Assembly: GCA_963682175.1 (NCBI GenBank)
Contig: OY821771.1
Span: forward strand, 41,870,201 to 41,934,200
Direction of reading: 5' to 3'
DNA length: 64,000 bases
Origin: Triglochin maritima
Taxonomy: Eukaryota; Streptophyta; Magnoliopsida; Alismatales; Juncaginaceae
This document shows, one piece after another, positions 23,985-34,206 of the stretch. Below the pieces are notes generated by a model. It saw nothing but the letters and a program-made list of their open reading frames with translations, did not search any database and was not told the DNA's origin. The translations under genes and the position numbers were made by a program. Each line of letters begins with the position of its first letter. Position 1 is the first letter of the stretch.

Positions 23985-24240
23985 TTAGACGTCCCACCCA
24001 AATTTTTTTAAAAATTAATTAAAATAAACAAGGCAATTTATCAGATTTGAGTAATCCGGGGCGTCCGCTGGTTCTTTTCCTGGCCTCCGAGACATTATAT
24101 CTGGTGAATATAAGAGTAATATGAAGAGAAAGTAGTGTTAGAAGAGTGAAATGAAGAGTTATATAAGTAGAAATGGTAGAAGGGCAAAATGGTAAAATGT
24201 ACGGACGATTTAAGTAGTTTTACGACGACGAATAGCAGTT
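23985..24240 (-). mobile_element. Terminal fragment of the PMD-MULE family (third copy)
   Basis: Read on the minus strand, this aligns closely with the PMD-gene end of the two larger MULEs, from the terminal GAACTGCTATTCGTCG (about 24240) through the start codon of the ATGTCTCGGAGGCC type (about 24095) to ACTCAAATCTG (about 24040). It keeps the first-exon frame that copy 1 has lost by a one-base deletion. The rest of the element is absent, and no target duplication was identified. Confidence 0.65.
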
Positions 24241-24954
24241 CGGCAAGTTAACCAACAATCAAGTTTTCAAGTTTCCATCGGAAACAAAACAAAGTTCTCA
24301 TCAGTCATCACTCCTGAATAGCATAACACAAACCTCATCAACAGAGGCTAATATGGGGACCAAATTGTGATTAAGTTAAAAATAACTGATATTCCAGATG
24401 AATGGTACCATACATATCAGACTGTAGCCTAAGATGATAATAAGGTTTGTCTGGGACACTAGGCGGCCCATGTCATCCCATTAATCGACAAATCCTTCCC
24501 AAACACATTTTATTTACCACCAAAGGACAATTTCAAACTTGTTAATCATTACATGAACAATCTTCAAATCTAGGAATAACATAGATTAGGTGCTGAGTTG
24601 AGGAATATGCACTAATAATATGTTCATTAAGACAACAGTCATTACATGAACAATCTTCAAATGTAGGACCTAGGAGGCTTTACATTGGGGGAGGGCTCAG
24701 GCACTTTAAGGGATTAGTTTAAAAACAAATTCGAGTTCGGGGTGGGTTGGATCATCCCGACCACTCAACCTGAAAATTTTGGTTTTCACATTTTTCCAAC
24801 CCAATCCAACTTGAACCCTTTCCCAATCTGACTCGACCAATCGAGTTCAGATCGGTTTTCGGGTTCAACCCGACCCATGTGAACCCCTATCTATAACCAT
24901 AGCACACGAATGAATGGTTTTTTGAGTTGGAACTTGTAGGATGTGATTAATCAA
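24241..24954. other. Spacer containing a degenerate GGGTTCGA-rich patch
   Basis: Mostly featureless. At about 24725-24890 there are words of the type CCAACCCAATCC, CGGGTTCAACCCGACCC, similar in style to the palindrome-rich hAT-like MITEs, but ends were not resolved. The right end contains the left target duplication (ATTAATCAA) of the next MULE. Confidence 0.3.
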
Positions 24955-25212
24955 GGGAACTACTATTCGTCGTCCCAAAATTACTTAAATTGCCCGTCTA
25001 GTTACCATTTTTCCTTTTACAATTCATTTAATACTCATTTCGTCTCGTCTCTTAAACTAAGGATTCTATCTATGTTTTTCTCACTTTACCTGTTCCAACA
25101 CCACGAAAATGTTTGGCGGAGCGTCTGGATACGGTGAAGTAAGCCTACAAAAAAAATCGTGTCAGGCATCTGTGTAAGTTGTCGCCCCCATGGTGGGGGT
25201 GTCTAGCTATGA

Positions 25213-25232
25213 CCCCCCCCCCCCCCCCCCCC
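25213..25232. repeat. 20-base C tract
   Basis: Twenty consecutive C follow GGGGGTGTCTAGCTATGA at the left edge of the foreign insertion in MULE copy 2. Homopolymers of this length are prone to sequencing and assembly error. Confidence 0.8.
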
Positions 25233-26446
25233 AATGAATTATAATGTGCACAATGTGACTTGAGTTAAGTCACATAATTATAATTAGCTTAAGAGATCAA
25301 GAAATGAATATATAATATAAACGTGACACATTTCTACTTTGAATATTTTCTTAATATCATGAGGCAATGGGTAGCACAAGTGATATTTTTACATCACTAA
25401 ATGGATCGTGTTTGGTTTGAGTGAACTGTTGGCTTTTCACGATCCAACATGAACAAGATATCTATGCTAATTGGGTAACTATAATGCGTAGTTAGATGCT
25501 GCTTAGAGTTTATGGTATTAGGTGTTTAATGTCATTGTGAATTTAGTTTAAATCCTCTTATATGTCACACCATAAAACTGGGAAACAAGAAGCTTAATTT
25601 CGTGGGAAATGTGATACATGTGGTGAATCGACAAAATCAATTCGTGACATAATTAGAATCATGAATAAATTCATATAAGATGTATGTATTATGATGTGTA
25701 ATAGTTTGACACCATTACATAAGATAATATATAACACGATATATGAATTTGCTAAAAAAAACCAAAGATCAAATTTTGTTGGATATAAATCCAAAATTTG
25801 GTAAAAGGCTAAAAACGATTAATACGGTTTTGCATGAATTAATAAGAAATTAGTATTAATAATGTATTGGAATTATTCTAATTATGGTTAAATGTGGATG
25901 TGGATGGTTTTTTGTCAAATTATGATTGATTTTAGGGAGAAAAAAACAAGAGATCAAGGGTTATTGGTTAACCCATGATGTGAATGTTGGGAGACCTTAT
26001 AAATAGGTCTTCTCTACTTTTTTGTTTAAATTAATGTAAAAATTTATCTCTCCCTAACCACCTTATTAATCCATCCGAAAATTCCTTAATTATTTCAAGT
26101 TTTTGGAGATTAAATTCTCAAGGACCATAAATAGGTTATTAGCTAGATTCTAAACCTTGATTTAGAGATTGAATTAGATAGCTCCTTTCTCTCTAATCTT
26201 GTTTAGAGTTTGATGAATACTTGGAGGCAAATCAGCAGACGATTTGACGTGCAACGCAACTCCGGATCTTAATAAAGGATTTATAGAACCTTTGGAATAT
26301 TATATAAAGATTATATTATATTAGAATAAATATAAAATAGTGTACATGAAATTGTCGAAAATATGGAAACGATCATAATTGCATGTATATATATTTTAAA
26401 ATATATACATATATAGGGACATGAAATCCTACATCGAAGACGTGAA
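25233..26446 (+). mobile_element. LTR-like insertion inside MULE copy 2
   Basis: This stretch has no counterpart in MULE copy 1. It splits the transposase N-terminal region: copy 1 reads CKWAKQV and copy 2 resumes at AKQVVIG (about 26447). The inserted sequence contains TATAAATAG at about 25998, followed by a leader-like region, which resembles the U3-R part of a retrotransposon LTR. I could not identify TG...CA ends with matching target duplications, so its nature and borders are tentative. Confidence 0.35.
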
Positions 26447-27849
26447 TAAATAGGCAAAACAAGTTGTCATCGGAGTCGGATTTTTTTGGTAATATCATCA
26501 TATAAATCACAATCAGAAAATCGGATGAATTGTTATATGATATGCGATCGCAGAAATGAAATGGGTTCTCGGGATTTTGATATTGTAGTACGGAAGAACG
26601 CGAAAAGAAAGGGTTGCAGTTGACATTTTTTATAAAGGTGGTCCAGCGACGGGACAGTGATGGATGAGTCGTAGTTTCTAATATTACTCATGGTCAGCAC
26701 AACCACAGACTTGCAGTTTATCTAGAGGGTCATCGACAGATCACTGGTCTTAGTCCTGGGGCCAATAAAATTTTCGTGATATGACTGAGGCATGAGCGAA
26801 ACCACGTAACATCTTGTTAGAGGTAAAGGAGAAATTTCCGGAGGATAATCCCAATCAGAGACACATTTATAACTTCAGAGAGTACACGAGTAGGACGAAA
26901 TCTGAAGACAGGAATCCCGCTCAGCAGTTTCTGCACCAGGCAGTGCAGTATTAGTACTTACATCGGATTATGGCGGATGAAGAAGGTAATGTCGTCACTA
27001 ACGCATTATTGGCACATCCGACGTCAGTTCAGTTGATGCACACATATCATTTCGTAATCTGCATAGATTCGACGTACAAAACGAACAAGTATAAGATGCA
27101 TTTTTTCAAGATGGTTGGGTGACACCAACAGACATGAACTTCCTTGTACAAACATGATCTTCCTTGTACAAACATGATCTTCCTTGTCAGCTATGCGATT
27201 ATGAAGGATGAGACCGAGTCTAGTTACTGGTGGGCGTTGGAGAAATTGGAAGATCTGTTATTGGGTATTGTCAGCCCAACTACAAAATAACGGATCAGGA
27301 GTTCGGACTTATGCGACCAGTGAGAGAGGTTTTTCCTGAGTCTGCTCATTTACTCTACACTTGACATATCAACAAAGACGTATACAACTACGTATACCAC
27401 GCATTCGGCAAGAACAAGCTGTTTGCAGAGAATTTAAATGTGGAAAGTGGAGGAAGGTCTTGCTTTCTATTTCAAAAACTGAGTATGATAGAGTTGTCCG
27501 TAATTTAAAAGATTCTTTTCATTCTTGGCCAGCTATCACGGAGTATCTGGAAGACACGTGGTTAGTGCATAAAGAAAAGTTTGTGTTGAATTGGATGAAC
27601 AAAGTCCTCCATTTCGGCAACACTACGAATTATAGGCCCGACTCAATGATTTTCCCCTCCCGATGCGGGTGGAAAGGAGGAAAATACTCATATATCCAAT
27701 TCTGCAGCAGCGTAAGACAACCCACAATACCAGAACAATCATCACGACTCGCTATCCTCAACTGGCAAAGTATGTCAACGTCGTCGACCCCCATGAGTAC
27801 TGACCAATGGTATCTGGGTCTCCAGCCTCCAATAAGTAGCGTGGTGTGA
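26447..27849 (+). pseudogene. FAR1-type MULE transposase remnant (copy 2)
   Basis: In order, broken frames show the FAR1-type DNA-binding end (RKNAKRKGCS, about 26595), HGQHNHRLAVYLEGH (about 26695), FPEDNPNQRHIYNFRE (about 26840), the first catalytic motif CIDSTYKTNKYKM (about 27060), and a C-terminal YLEDTWLVHKEKFVLNWMNKVLHFGNTT block (about 27545-27630) conserved in FAR1-related transposases. Several stops and frame shifts separate them. A 20-base word around CTTCCTTGTACAAACATGAT is directly duplicated at about 27140-27180 and adds a frame change. The DDE core between about 27130 and 27360 is badly eroded. Confidence 0.8.
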
Positions 27850-28821
27850 CTCTGCAACCGCTCTTGTTGATAAACAAGACGCATCCGAGCAGTACGAACA
27901 GGTAGACACTCAACTGCGTATCCTCAGTCCGCGGTGGTCGTCCCCGTCTACAAAAATCGTCAACAACGTCGATGCTAACACCACCGCCACTCCAAAATAG
28001 GCTATCCCTCCCAAGACCATCGATGCTCACCCCGAGCAACTTTGATACATAACTCTTCAACTCAGGCATTGATGCCTGAGCACTGACCATACCATACGAC
28101 CCTCAACAGTAATGCGCAGAATCTGAAAGATGTCATGCAACATGATCGTCATATCTCTGAAAGGCAAGTGGAAAGAGTTTGTGTCAGGCTGTCACTGCTC
28201 CACAAACGCAAAAATCAACGACATGTCAAGGTAGAGGAACATGTTGTAAGGCAAGTGACTCAATCCGCTATCAGTAATGCCCCCGTGATATCATCGTTCA
28301 AAACTGAGCGTCAACCCTGCAATGTAGTACAGGCTCTGTGCCGATTATGACACTTTAGAACCTTCCGATCCTCGTCCTCCCAAATGCGTCTGGTGATATG
28401 GCCTCCGAAACTCGGGGCATTACATCAATCACGATCCAAGAATCGTCATCAACCCTCTGCTTCTTCTGAGCTCAGGCATCTGCAGTGCACAAACTCGAAT
28501 CACCGGTCACAAACCTACCACCTTTACCCTTCTGAATTACTCACTCAACAGAAAAAGAACTACCATGTCGCCCACATCCTCTACCATACTGTTGTCTCTC
28601 CTCCTCTTACCGCTCCAACTCCAACCAATACTGACCCCCGTCGTCACTCTCCACCTCATATGAATCCTCCTCGTTGTCGAAAGAATCCTCACGTGTGCGA
28701 CTACGACGTAACTCCCTCCTAACTGAAGCAGATATACCCCATCTACATGGATGACGAGGTGTTGAATCCTCTTCGTAAGCATGTACAACGCATAAAGGTA
28801 TGAATTTTCTTTTTCCTCCAT
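27757..28821 (-). pseudogene. Plant mobile domain (PMD) gene remnant (copy 2)
   Basis: On the minus strand from an ATG at 28821 the frame starts MEEKENS. Broken frames continue to a PMD core: LPFRDMTIMLHDIFQILR (about 28165-28115), then KLLGV and LLGCVLFINKSGCRVTPRYLLEAGD with YSWGSTTLTYFAS (to about 27758). These are the conserved elements of PMD proteins related to MAIN/MAIL1 and the long-form PP7 homologues. Stops and shifts separate the blocks. It overlaps the opposed transposase remnant at its 3' end by about 90 bases, as in copy 1 where the two genes also collide. Confidence 0.75.
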
Positions 28822-29200
28822 GATAACCCGATGACTATTAATTAAATTTTAAAAATAAAATATTGTTAAATGGATTTAAGCATCTAAATTAACAAATTTA
28901 TTAATATTTTTTTAACTAATTATCAATTAATACTAATTATTACTTACAAAAAATAAAAAATAAAAATATGGGAGGGGCGTCTGCAGTAAACCCCTCCCCC
29001 ATGGAGGGGTTTACCGGGATGTCCGCTGACTCCTTTCCTGGCCTCTGAGACATTCTTCATGATGATTATGAGAGCAAGATGACGAGAGAGTGGTGGTAGG
29101 AGAGTGAAATGAAGATATATATAAGTAGAAATGAGAGAATGACAAAACGATAATTCGCACTGACGATTTAAGTAATTTTGGAACGACGTTTAGCAGTTTA

Positions 29201-31300
29201 GTTAATCAATTAATCAGTTGACCCGAGATTAAAGTAATAACGCATTTTGTGGGCTTAACTGATGGCCACGAAGTGGTGCTTACAAATTACAAGTACTGAA
29301 AAATAGGCTTAGAACGTGGGCCTAAATGAGCCTATACTGTACTACTTTTAGGTGTCTGTCTGGAATATAACTAATGGTTATGTATGATTTAAGTGATTAC
29401 TAGATCATTATATGTAATTAACTCTGTTGTCAGAGCTCACATACACATGTATCAGCTAACACATGCATATATACTTCTACATTGGTATGAAATGTTTTAT
29501 TTTGATGATATCATCTCTCTGGAATATAATTCAGAAGCCGGCCAAAATGTTCCAACTGGTGAGGTTGAAATTTATTACAAGTGAACTATTTAAGGAGCCC
29601 CACTGACCAATCAAGCCACTTAGACAAATAGATAATTCATAAGTTAGAAATATCAAAACTTCAATTAGGCTTCTTATAAAATATAAATCCTATCAACAGT
29701 GATTCGAAGCCCACGGAGAACTGTCATATATCTCTGTAATCATGCAAAGTGCTCGAACTACTATTATTTTTGGGTAATGTAATTGACCATTGCTTGGTGT
29801 AGGTTTAGGGATGCAAACGTGGTGGGTTAGAGGGGCGGGCGGGTTGATTCCTGCGTAATGTTAATTTAATTTGTAGCCTGACATGTATTGGCAAATCAAA
29901 AGATTCAAAACCAGTAAAATATGTATCACAAATAACATGTAACTTTTGGATAAACTAACAAGTAACAACTAACAAGTGATAATTATAAAACTAACGAAGA
30001 AGAAAAGAACATCTCAAGTTCGAAGCAACATAATGTTAATTTTGTTCTCATAACATATATCATTATGAATCAAAACATGTAAAAAACATAACAAAATCAA
30101 ATATATAAAACTAAAAAAATTGTCTAGTTTCGCTATAAGTCCACAATAGACGCTTTAAATGAATGCACAAGATAAGTAAACAAGATTTATTTTGTTAATC
30201 CTAAAATTTTAAACAATATATTTATAATATATATTATATTAATAAATGTATGACGGGTTCGTGGTACGGATAATCATACTATATTAATCCGACCTGTTTA
30301 TAAAAACGGGTCGGCAGGTTCCCGGTTGCAAAAAAATTGACAGCCCTGCCCCAAATTTCCCTTAGATTCCAAGAGAGAGACAAGCATAACATGGGGTCTG
30401 AGTGTTCAATCTGACAGACAAGTGCTTCCTCCTCAAATTTAATCTCCAACTTGTAGACACCCCACTTAGAATGCAGCATGGACTTCCACTATTCCTCACT
30501 CTTCTCTCTCCAAATTTCAATTTTTAAAGTGTATTGAATCTACACCCATCATTTATATCATATCTTTGTTCCACCCTATATCTTACTAAGAACTTGGGTT
30601 GCTCTGGCAAATGCCACTCAAATTGAGGTCACAAAAATGGAACAAGGGCGACCATTAAAGAGCAAACACTGTCTCTATGATGATGACCAAAGTTTATGGT
30701 GACAAACTTAATTATAGTTCTAGATTGTCTAAGCAAGAAGTTAGGTTGGACATATATTGAAATTCCACACCGTTGGTTAGAGTTATAAGACATGGATCTA
30801 CTACATATGCATAGTAACGACTTCAAGTTTTAAATGTTCATTCTTTATGGCTAATGACTTTTTAGGTGTGAAGTTGTAGTGCGCTAATAAACTTCAAGTT
30901 TACAAACCTCTTCTTGCAAAAGGATCATTATATTTATACTAGTGTCAACGTATAAAAATTAGTTTGGGAACATATCGATGAAGAGTTGCAGATAACAAGT
31001 AGAATCATAGAAAGACCCAACATTATATTAACCTAGTTACCTATGTAAGAGAGCATTTCTTTTTACAACGAGGTTTATTCAAATTCGAGGGTGTTAATGC
31101 AAAAACAATCAGATTAAATAAATGGATGCAAAAAATTCTTTTTAAATACAAAGAAACAATCAACTCCTCCCACCCATGTATTTGCCTTTAACCTTCCACA
31201 CTCCCCTCTCACTCCTCCCTTCCATTCATTTCCTTCTCCCCTCACTACCACCCTTGCAACCGACATAACTCCCTACCACTACCATTGCCCCTCAAAATCC
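29201..31300. other. Intergenic sequence with a possible hAT-like element at about 29806-30348
   Basis: TAGGGATGCAAACG at 29806 and TTGACAGCCCTG ending at 30348 are roughly inverted copies and resemble the hAT-like MITE ends found at 32964. Words of the type GGCGGGCGGG and GGGTCGGCAGG lie near them. Flanking target duplications do not match, so this is only possible. The remainder is AT-rich and shows no gene. The last few hundred bases are the upstream region of the PRE-like gene. Confidence 0.35.
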
Positions 31301-31307
31301 TATATAA
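31301..31307 (+). promoter_or_regulatory. Probable TATA box of the PRE-like HLH gene
   Basis: TATATAA lies 76 bases upstream of the start codon, in a CT-rich leader context, which fits a transcription start near 31330 and a short 5' UTR. Confidence 0.65.
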
Positions 31308-31382
31308 ACTTCCACATACCTTTGCTAAAAACAACAACAAACATATACATAAGTGTTCAATCCTTAACATCAATCTACCAAC

Positions 31383-32182
31383 ATGTCTAGCAGGAGATCC
31401 CGGTCGAGGCAGTTGAATACTTCGAGGATTTCCGACGACCAAATTGTCGATCTTTTGTCGAAGCTTCATGCTATTCTACCGGAGACGCAACGCCGGAGCA
31501 ATGAAAGGGTATGTAAAACTTCGGTTTTGAAAGTTGATTAAGGATATCATCTGTGGTTTGGTTCATATATAATGCTTAATTTATTGTAAAATCAAAATCA
31601 ATTAGTGATGGATCGATGAGCTGAAACTAAGTACACAATTGTTATGTTAGTTTTAATATACATGTTATATATGTAATCTGTCGTAGAGGACATTTTAGAT
31701 GTTTTTAGTTAATATTGTATGTTAGAATTCTAGAAACTAGGTATTGAACGTAACTCGCCTAGTAGGATGTTGCACAGTGCACACATCAATATCATGAGGG
31801 TGACTATTCCATTTTTTTAAAGTAGTAAAATAGCCCTAGTATTTGCTGGTATTTTACCTGAAATTTGATTTTCAACTTACTAGATGACAATAATTACATG
31901 ACTAGTACTCATGTATATAAATCGATATACCTCTTGTGCCTTGTCTACCCTTATGAGAGTCTTAAACTCTTGTTATCTGTAGTGCGATTGCCATGTATTT
32001 GATTGAAACTATTTTGCATTATGTAGGTTTCAGCTGGAAAGGTTTTGCAAGAAACTTGCAGCTACATTAATAGCCTGCGTAGAGAAGTTGATGATCTTAG
32101 TGAGAGGCTTTCACAACTTCTAGCTACATCAGACATCAGTAGTGACCAAGCAGCCATCATAAGGAGTTTGCTGATGCAGTAG
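31383..32182 (+). CDS. Atypical (non-DNA-binding) HLH protein, PRE/paclobutrazol-resistance family
   Basis: Two exons, 31383-31508 and 32027-32182, joined by a GT...AG intron of 518 bases in phase 0, encode 93 residues. The product starts [10 protein letters not shown] and contains helix 1 ([19 protein letters not shown], about 17-35), a loop, and helix 2 ([21 protein letters not shown], about 43-63), ending with the family's C-terminal IIRSLLMQ. The basic region needed to contact DNA is absent, as in all PRE proteins. Family members (PRE1-PRE6 in Arabidopsis, ILI in rice) promote cell elongation downstream of gibberellin, brassinosteroid, auxin and light by sequestering inhibitory HLH partners such as IBH1 or HFR1. 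Length and the single intron position match the family. The assignment is secure; the particular paralogue is not. Confidence 0.95.
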
Positions 32183-32963
32183 ACTCCCCACTTAGCTTGC
32201 TCTTCTTGGTTGTGTTACCTTTGCCTTGTTAATTAGTTAATCAGCATTACCACTGTGTATTATTGGCATTATTTGTTGATAATGCCAATGGTGTTTTTGT
32301 GTGTCTGGAAGCTGAAGAGTGAAGAACACTTTAGAGCTATGAGAAAAATTATGTAGCTTTTTTGTGTTTGGTGTTGCTTGTAGTAAATTATGTTTGTTGT
32401 AACCTTTTTCTCTACCAAGCTGAAGTTATCCATGTCTTGGCATCTTGTGTACTAGCTCTTCAAATTTTATTATATATATAAGTTGTTGGAATCTTGGAGA
32501 TGGTGTCAACTATTTCTTTATGGAGTTCTTCAACCCTAAAAGGTACACATAGCCGGGGGGGATTCAGAAAAAATATTTGGGTGGGGCAGATCGGTGATCA
32601 CCTTCACATTGGTCGATTTTTTTTCTTGAAAACACAATTTAAAGATGATAATTAAAAAAAAGAAAATATCATTCCTATTTTTAACATTTTTCAAACATGA
32701 ATACATTAAAATTCAAACATCCAAAGAATTTTTTACAACCATAAAACACAACACATTAGTTGAACAACTAATTAACTAAATAATTTAACGTAAAAAACAC
32801 AAATAAAAGTCATTACAAAAACATTCTTCTAAACTTCAGTCTTATGAAATCAAGTGCACGGTGCACCGACAAGGAAGGAGTTGTGTCAATCGATTTGGGG
32901 AGGAGGCGAGGAGCTGAGGAGGGGATTAGATTTAGGGAGGAGAGAATTGAGTTTGGGCATGAC
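32183..32963. other. 3' flank of the PRE-like gene
   Basis: The first about 270 bases are probably 3' UTR. The rest is AT-rich with no recognisable gene. Confidence 0.4.
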
Positions 32964-33376
32964 TAGGGATGACAACGGATCGGTTCCGATTGGGTATTGG
33001 GAGAGCTGGAACGAGACTCGTTTTTTATTTGGGTATCCAGAATCGAATCGGATCCGAGTCGGTTCCCAACTTGGGTACCCAGAACCAGATCCGGTGGGAT
33101 CACAAGTACCCAGAACCGGATCAGGTACCAAAAATTAATTTTTACGTGTAAAAACGATAATTTCATTTTTTACAATTACTTTTTATGATTAATTTTTTTA
33201 TGTTGATAATACACCGGTTTCAGATCCAGATCCAGTAGCTAGAACCGAAATCGAATTGGAACCAGGTCGGTTCTGAAATTGAGTAGCCATATCCAACCCA
33301 TATCCGTTTTACCCTGGTTCGGTACCACTGAATCCGGTTAAGTTTGACAAGTTCCGGATACTCATTGACACCCCTA
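32964..33376. mobile_element. hAT-like MITE rich in GGATCC/GGTACC palindromes
   Basis: TAGGGATGACAACGG at the left and, inverted, TAGGGGTGTCAATGA at the right are the terminal repeats. The eight flanking bases GGCATGAC and TGAGTGAC agree at five positions, compatible with an old 8-bp target duplication. The interior has many GGGTACCC, CCGGATC and GGTTCCGA words. It has no coding capacity. Confidence 0.6.
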
Positions 33377-33484
33377 TGAGTGACTGCGCTGACTAAAAAT
33401 TAAGATTGAAAAAATATATATTGACAAATCTAGGTGGGGCAGTTGCCCCACCTGCCCCCAACGTGGATCCGCCACTGCACATTA

Positions 33485-34206
33485 GGCCATCCTTAACGAA
33501 TGACATGGGGTTGGCTCGGGGCTGGACCTGACCCAGACCTCTTAGCCTTGAAAAAACCCAGGCCAGGACCTGAACTGGGTTGCGACATGGGTTGGTCACG
33601 TGGCCAACCCGAGTTGGTTGAATTGTTTTTTTTGTAATAAACGATTAAAAATCAGTTTTTTATATGTTTAATAAAAAAATATTGATATTTTTTATATAAT
33701 TAGAATTATTTTTTGAAAATTAAAACAAATAACCAAATACACTACATTTTTTACCATCTACGTCATTTGGAGATCAATCTTTGGTAAAAAAAATTAATAA
33801 ATAAAAACAAATAAAAAAAATATTTCCTGAAGAAAAAATGAAAAAATATTTAAAATGACTTTAAAATAAATATATTAACATTATTAACTATTATCAATAT
33901 TTAAAATTATTAGGTAAATTATTAATTGATATGTATATTATTTTATATAATTAGAATTAATTTCTGAAAATTAATGAGATAAGGTTGTTGTAAAAATAAT
34001 TTATTTAATAGTTTGTGTATTTTTGTGATGTAATAAAAAATGAGGTAAAAAGAAATGATTTGGAGGAGAGAGTGTGTTGAAAGTGAGTTGGGGTTAATTG
34101 GTGAAAAGGAGATGTGTTGGGTTGTAAGTTGCATAGTGTTTTTGCCGACGTGACGGAAAGAATAAATCGGGAGTAGAAGATTTTTGGGTTGGGGTTAAGA
34201 GTGGTC
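33485..34206. mobile_element. Tourist-like (PIF/Harbinger) non-autonomous element
   Basis: GGCCATCCTTAAC at the left and, inverted, GACCACTCTTAAC at the right form the terminal repeats. The 3-bp flanks TTA (33482-33484 and 34207-34209) are the TWA target duplication expected of PIF/Harbinger elements. The element aligns in layout with 52913-53706: a GC-rich left part with CCTGACCCAG, CACGTGGCCA, then an AT-rich part, then GTTGGGGTTAAG. Small frames inside it are not genes. Confidence 0.7.

Larger units (their letters stand above)
24955..29200. mobile_element. Mutator-like element with transposase and PMD remnants (copy 2, inverted)
   Basis: The left end GGGAACTACTATTCGTCG and the right end (inverted: AAACTGCTAAACGTCG) match the ends of copy 1. 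The flanking nine bases are ATTAATCAA and GTTAATCAA, eight of nine identical. Relative to copy 1 the element is inverted: transposase on the plus strand from the left, PMD gene on the minus strand from the right, converging near 27.8 kb. It is longer than copy 1 because it keeps the transposase C-terminal part and most of the PMD domain, and because about 1.2 kb of foreign sequence is inserted at about 25.2-26.45 kb. Stops in both genes show it cannot move by itself. Confidence 0.8.

Noticed and set aside
29806..30348. A complete hAT-like element
   Set aside because: The ends are only roughly inverted and the flanking eight bases do not match; kept as a possibility in the intergenic entry only.
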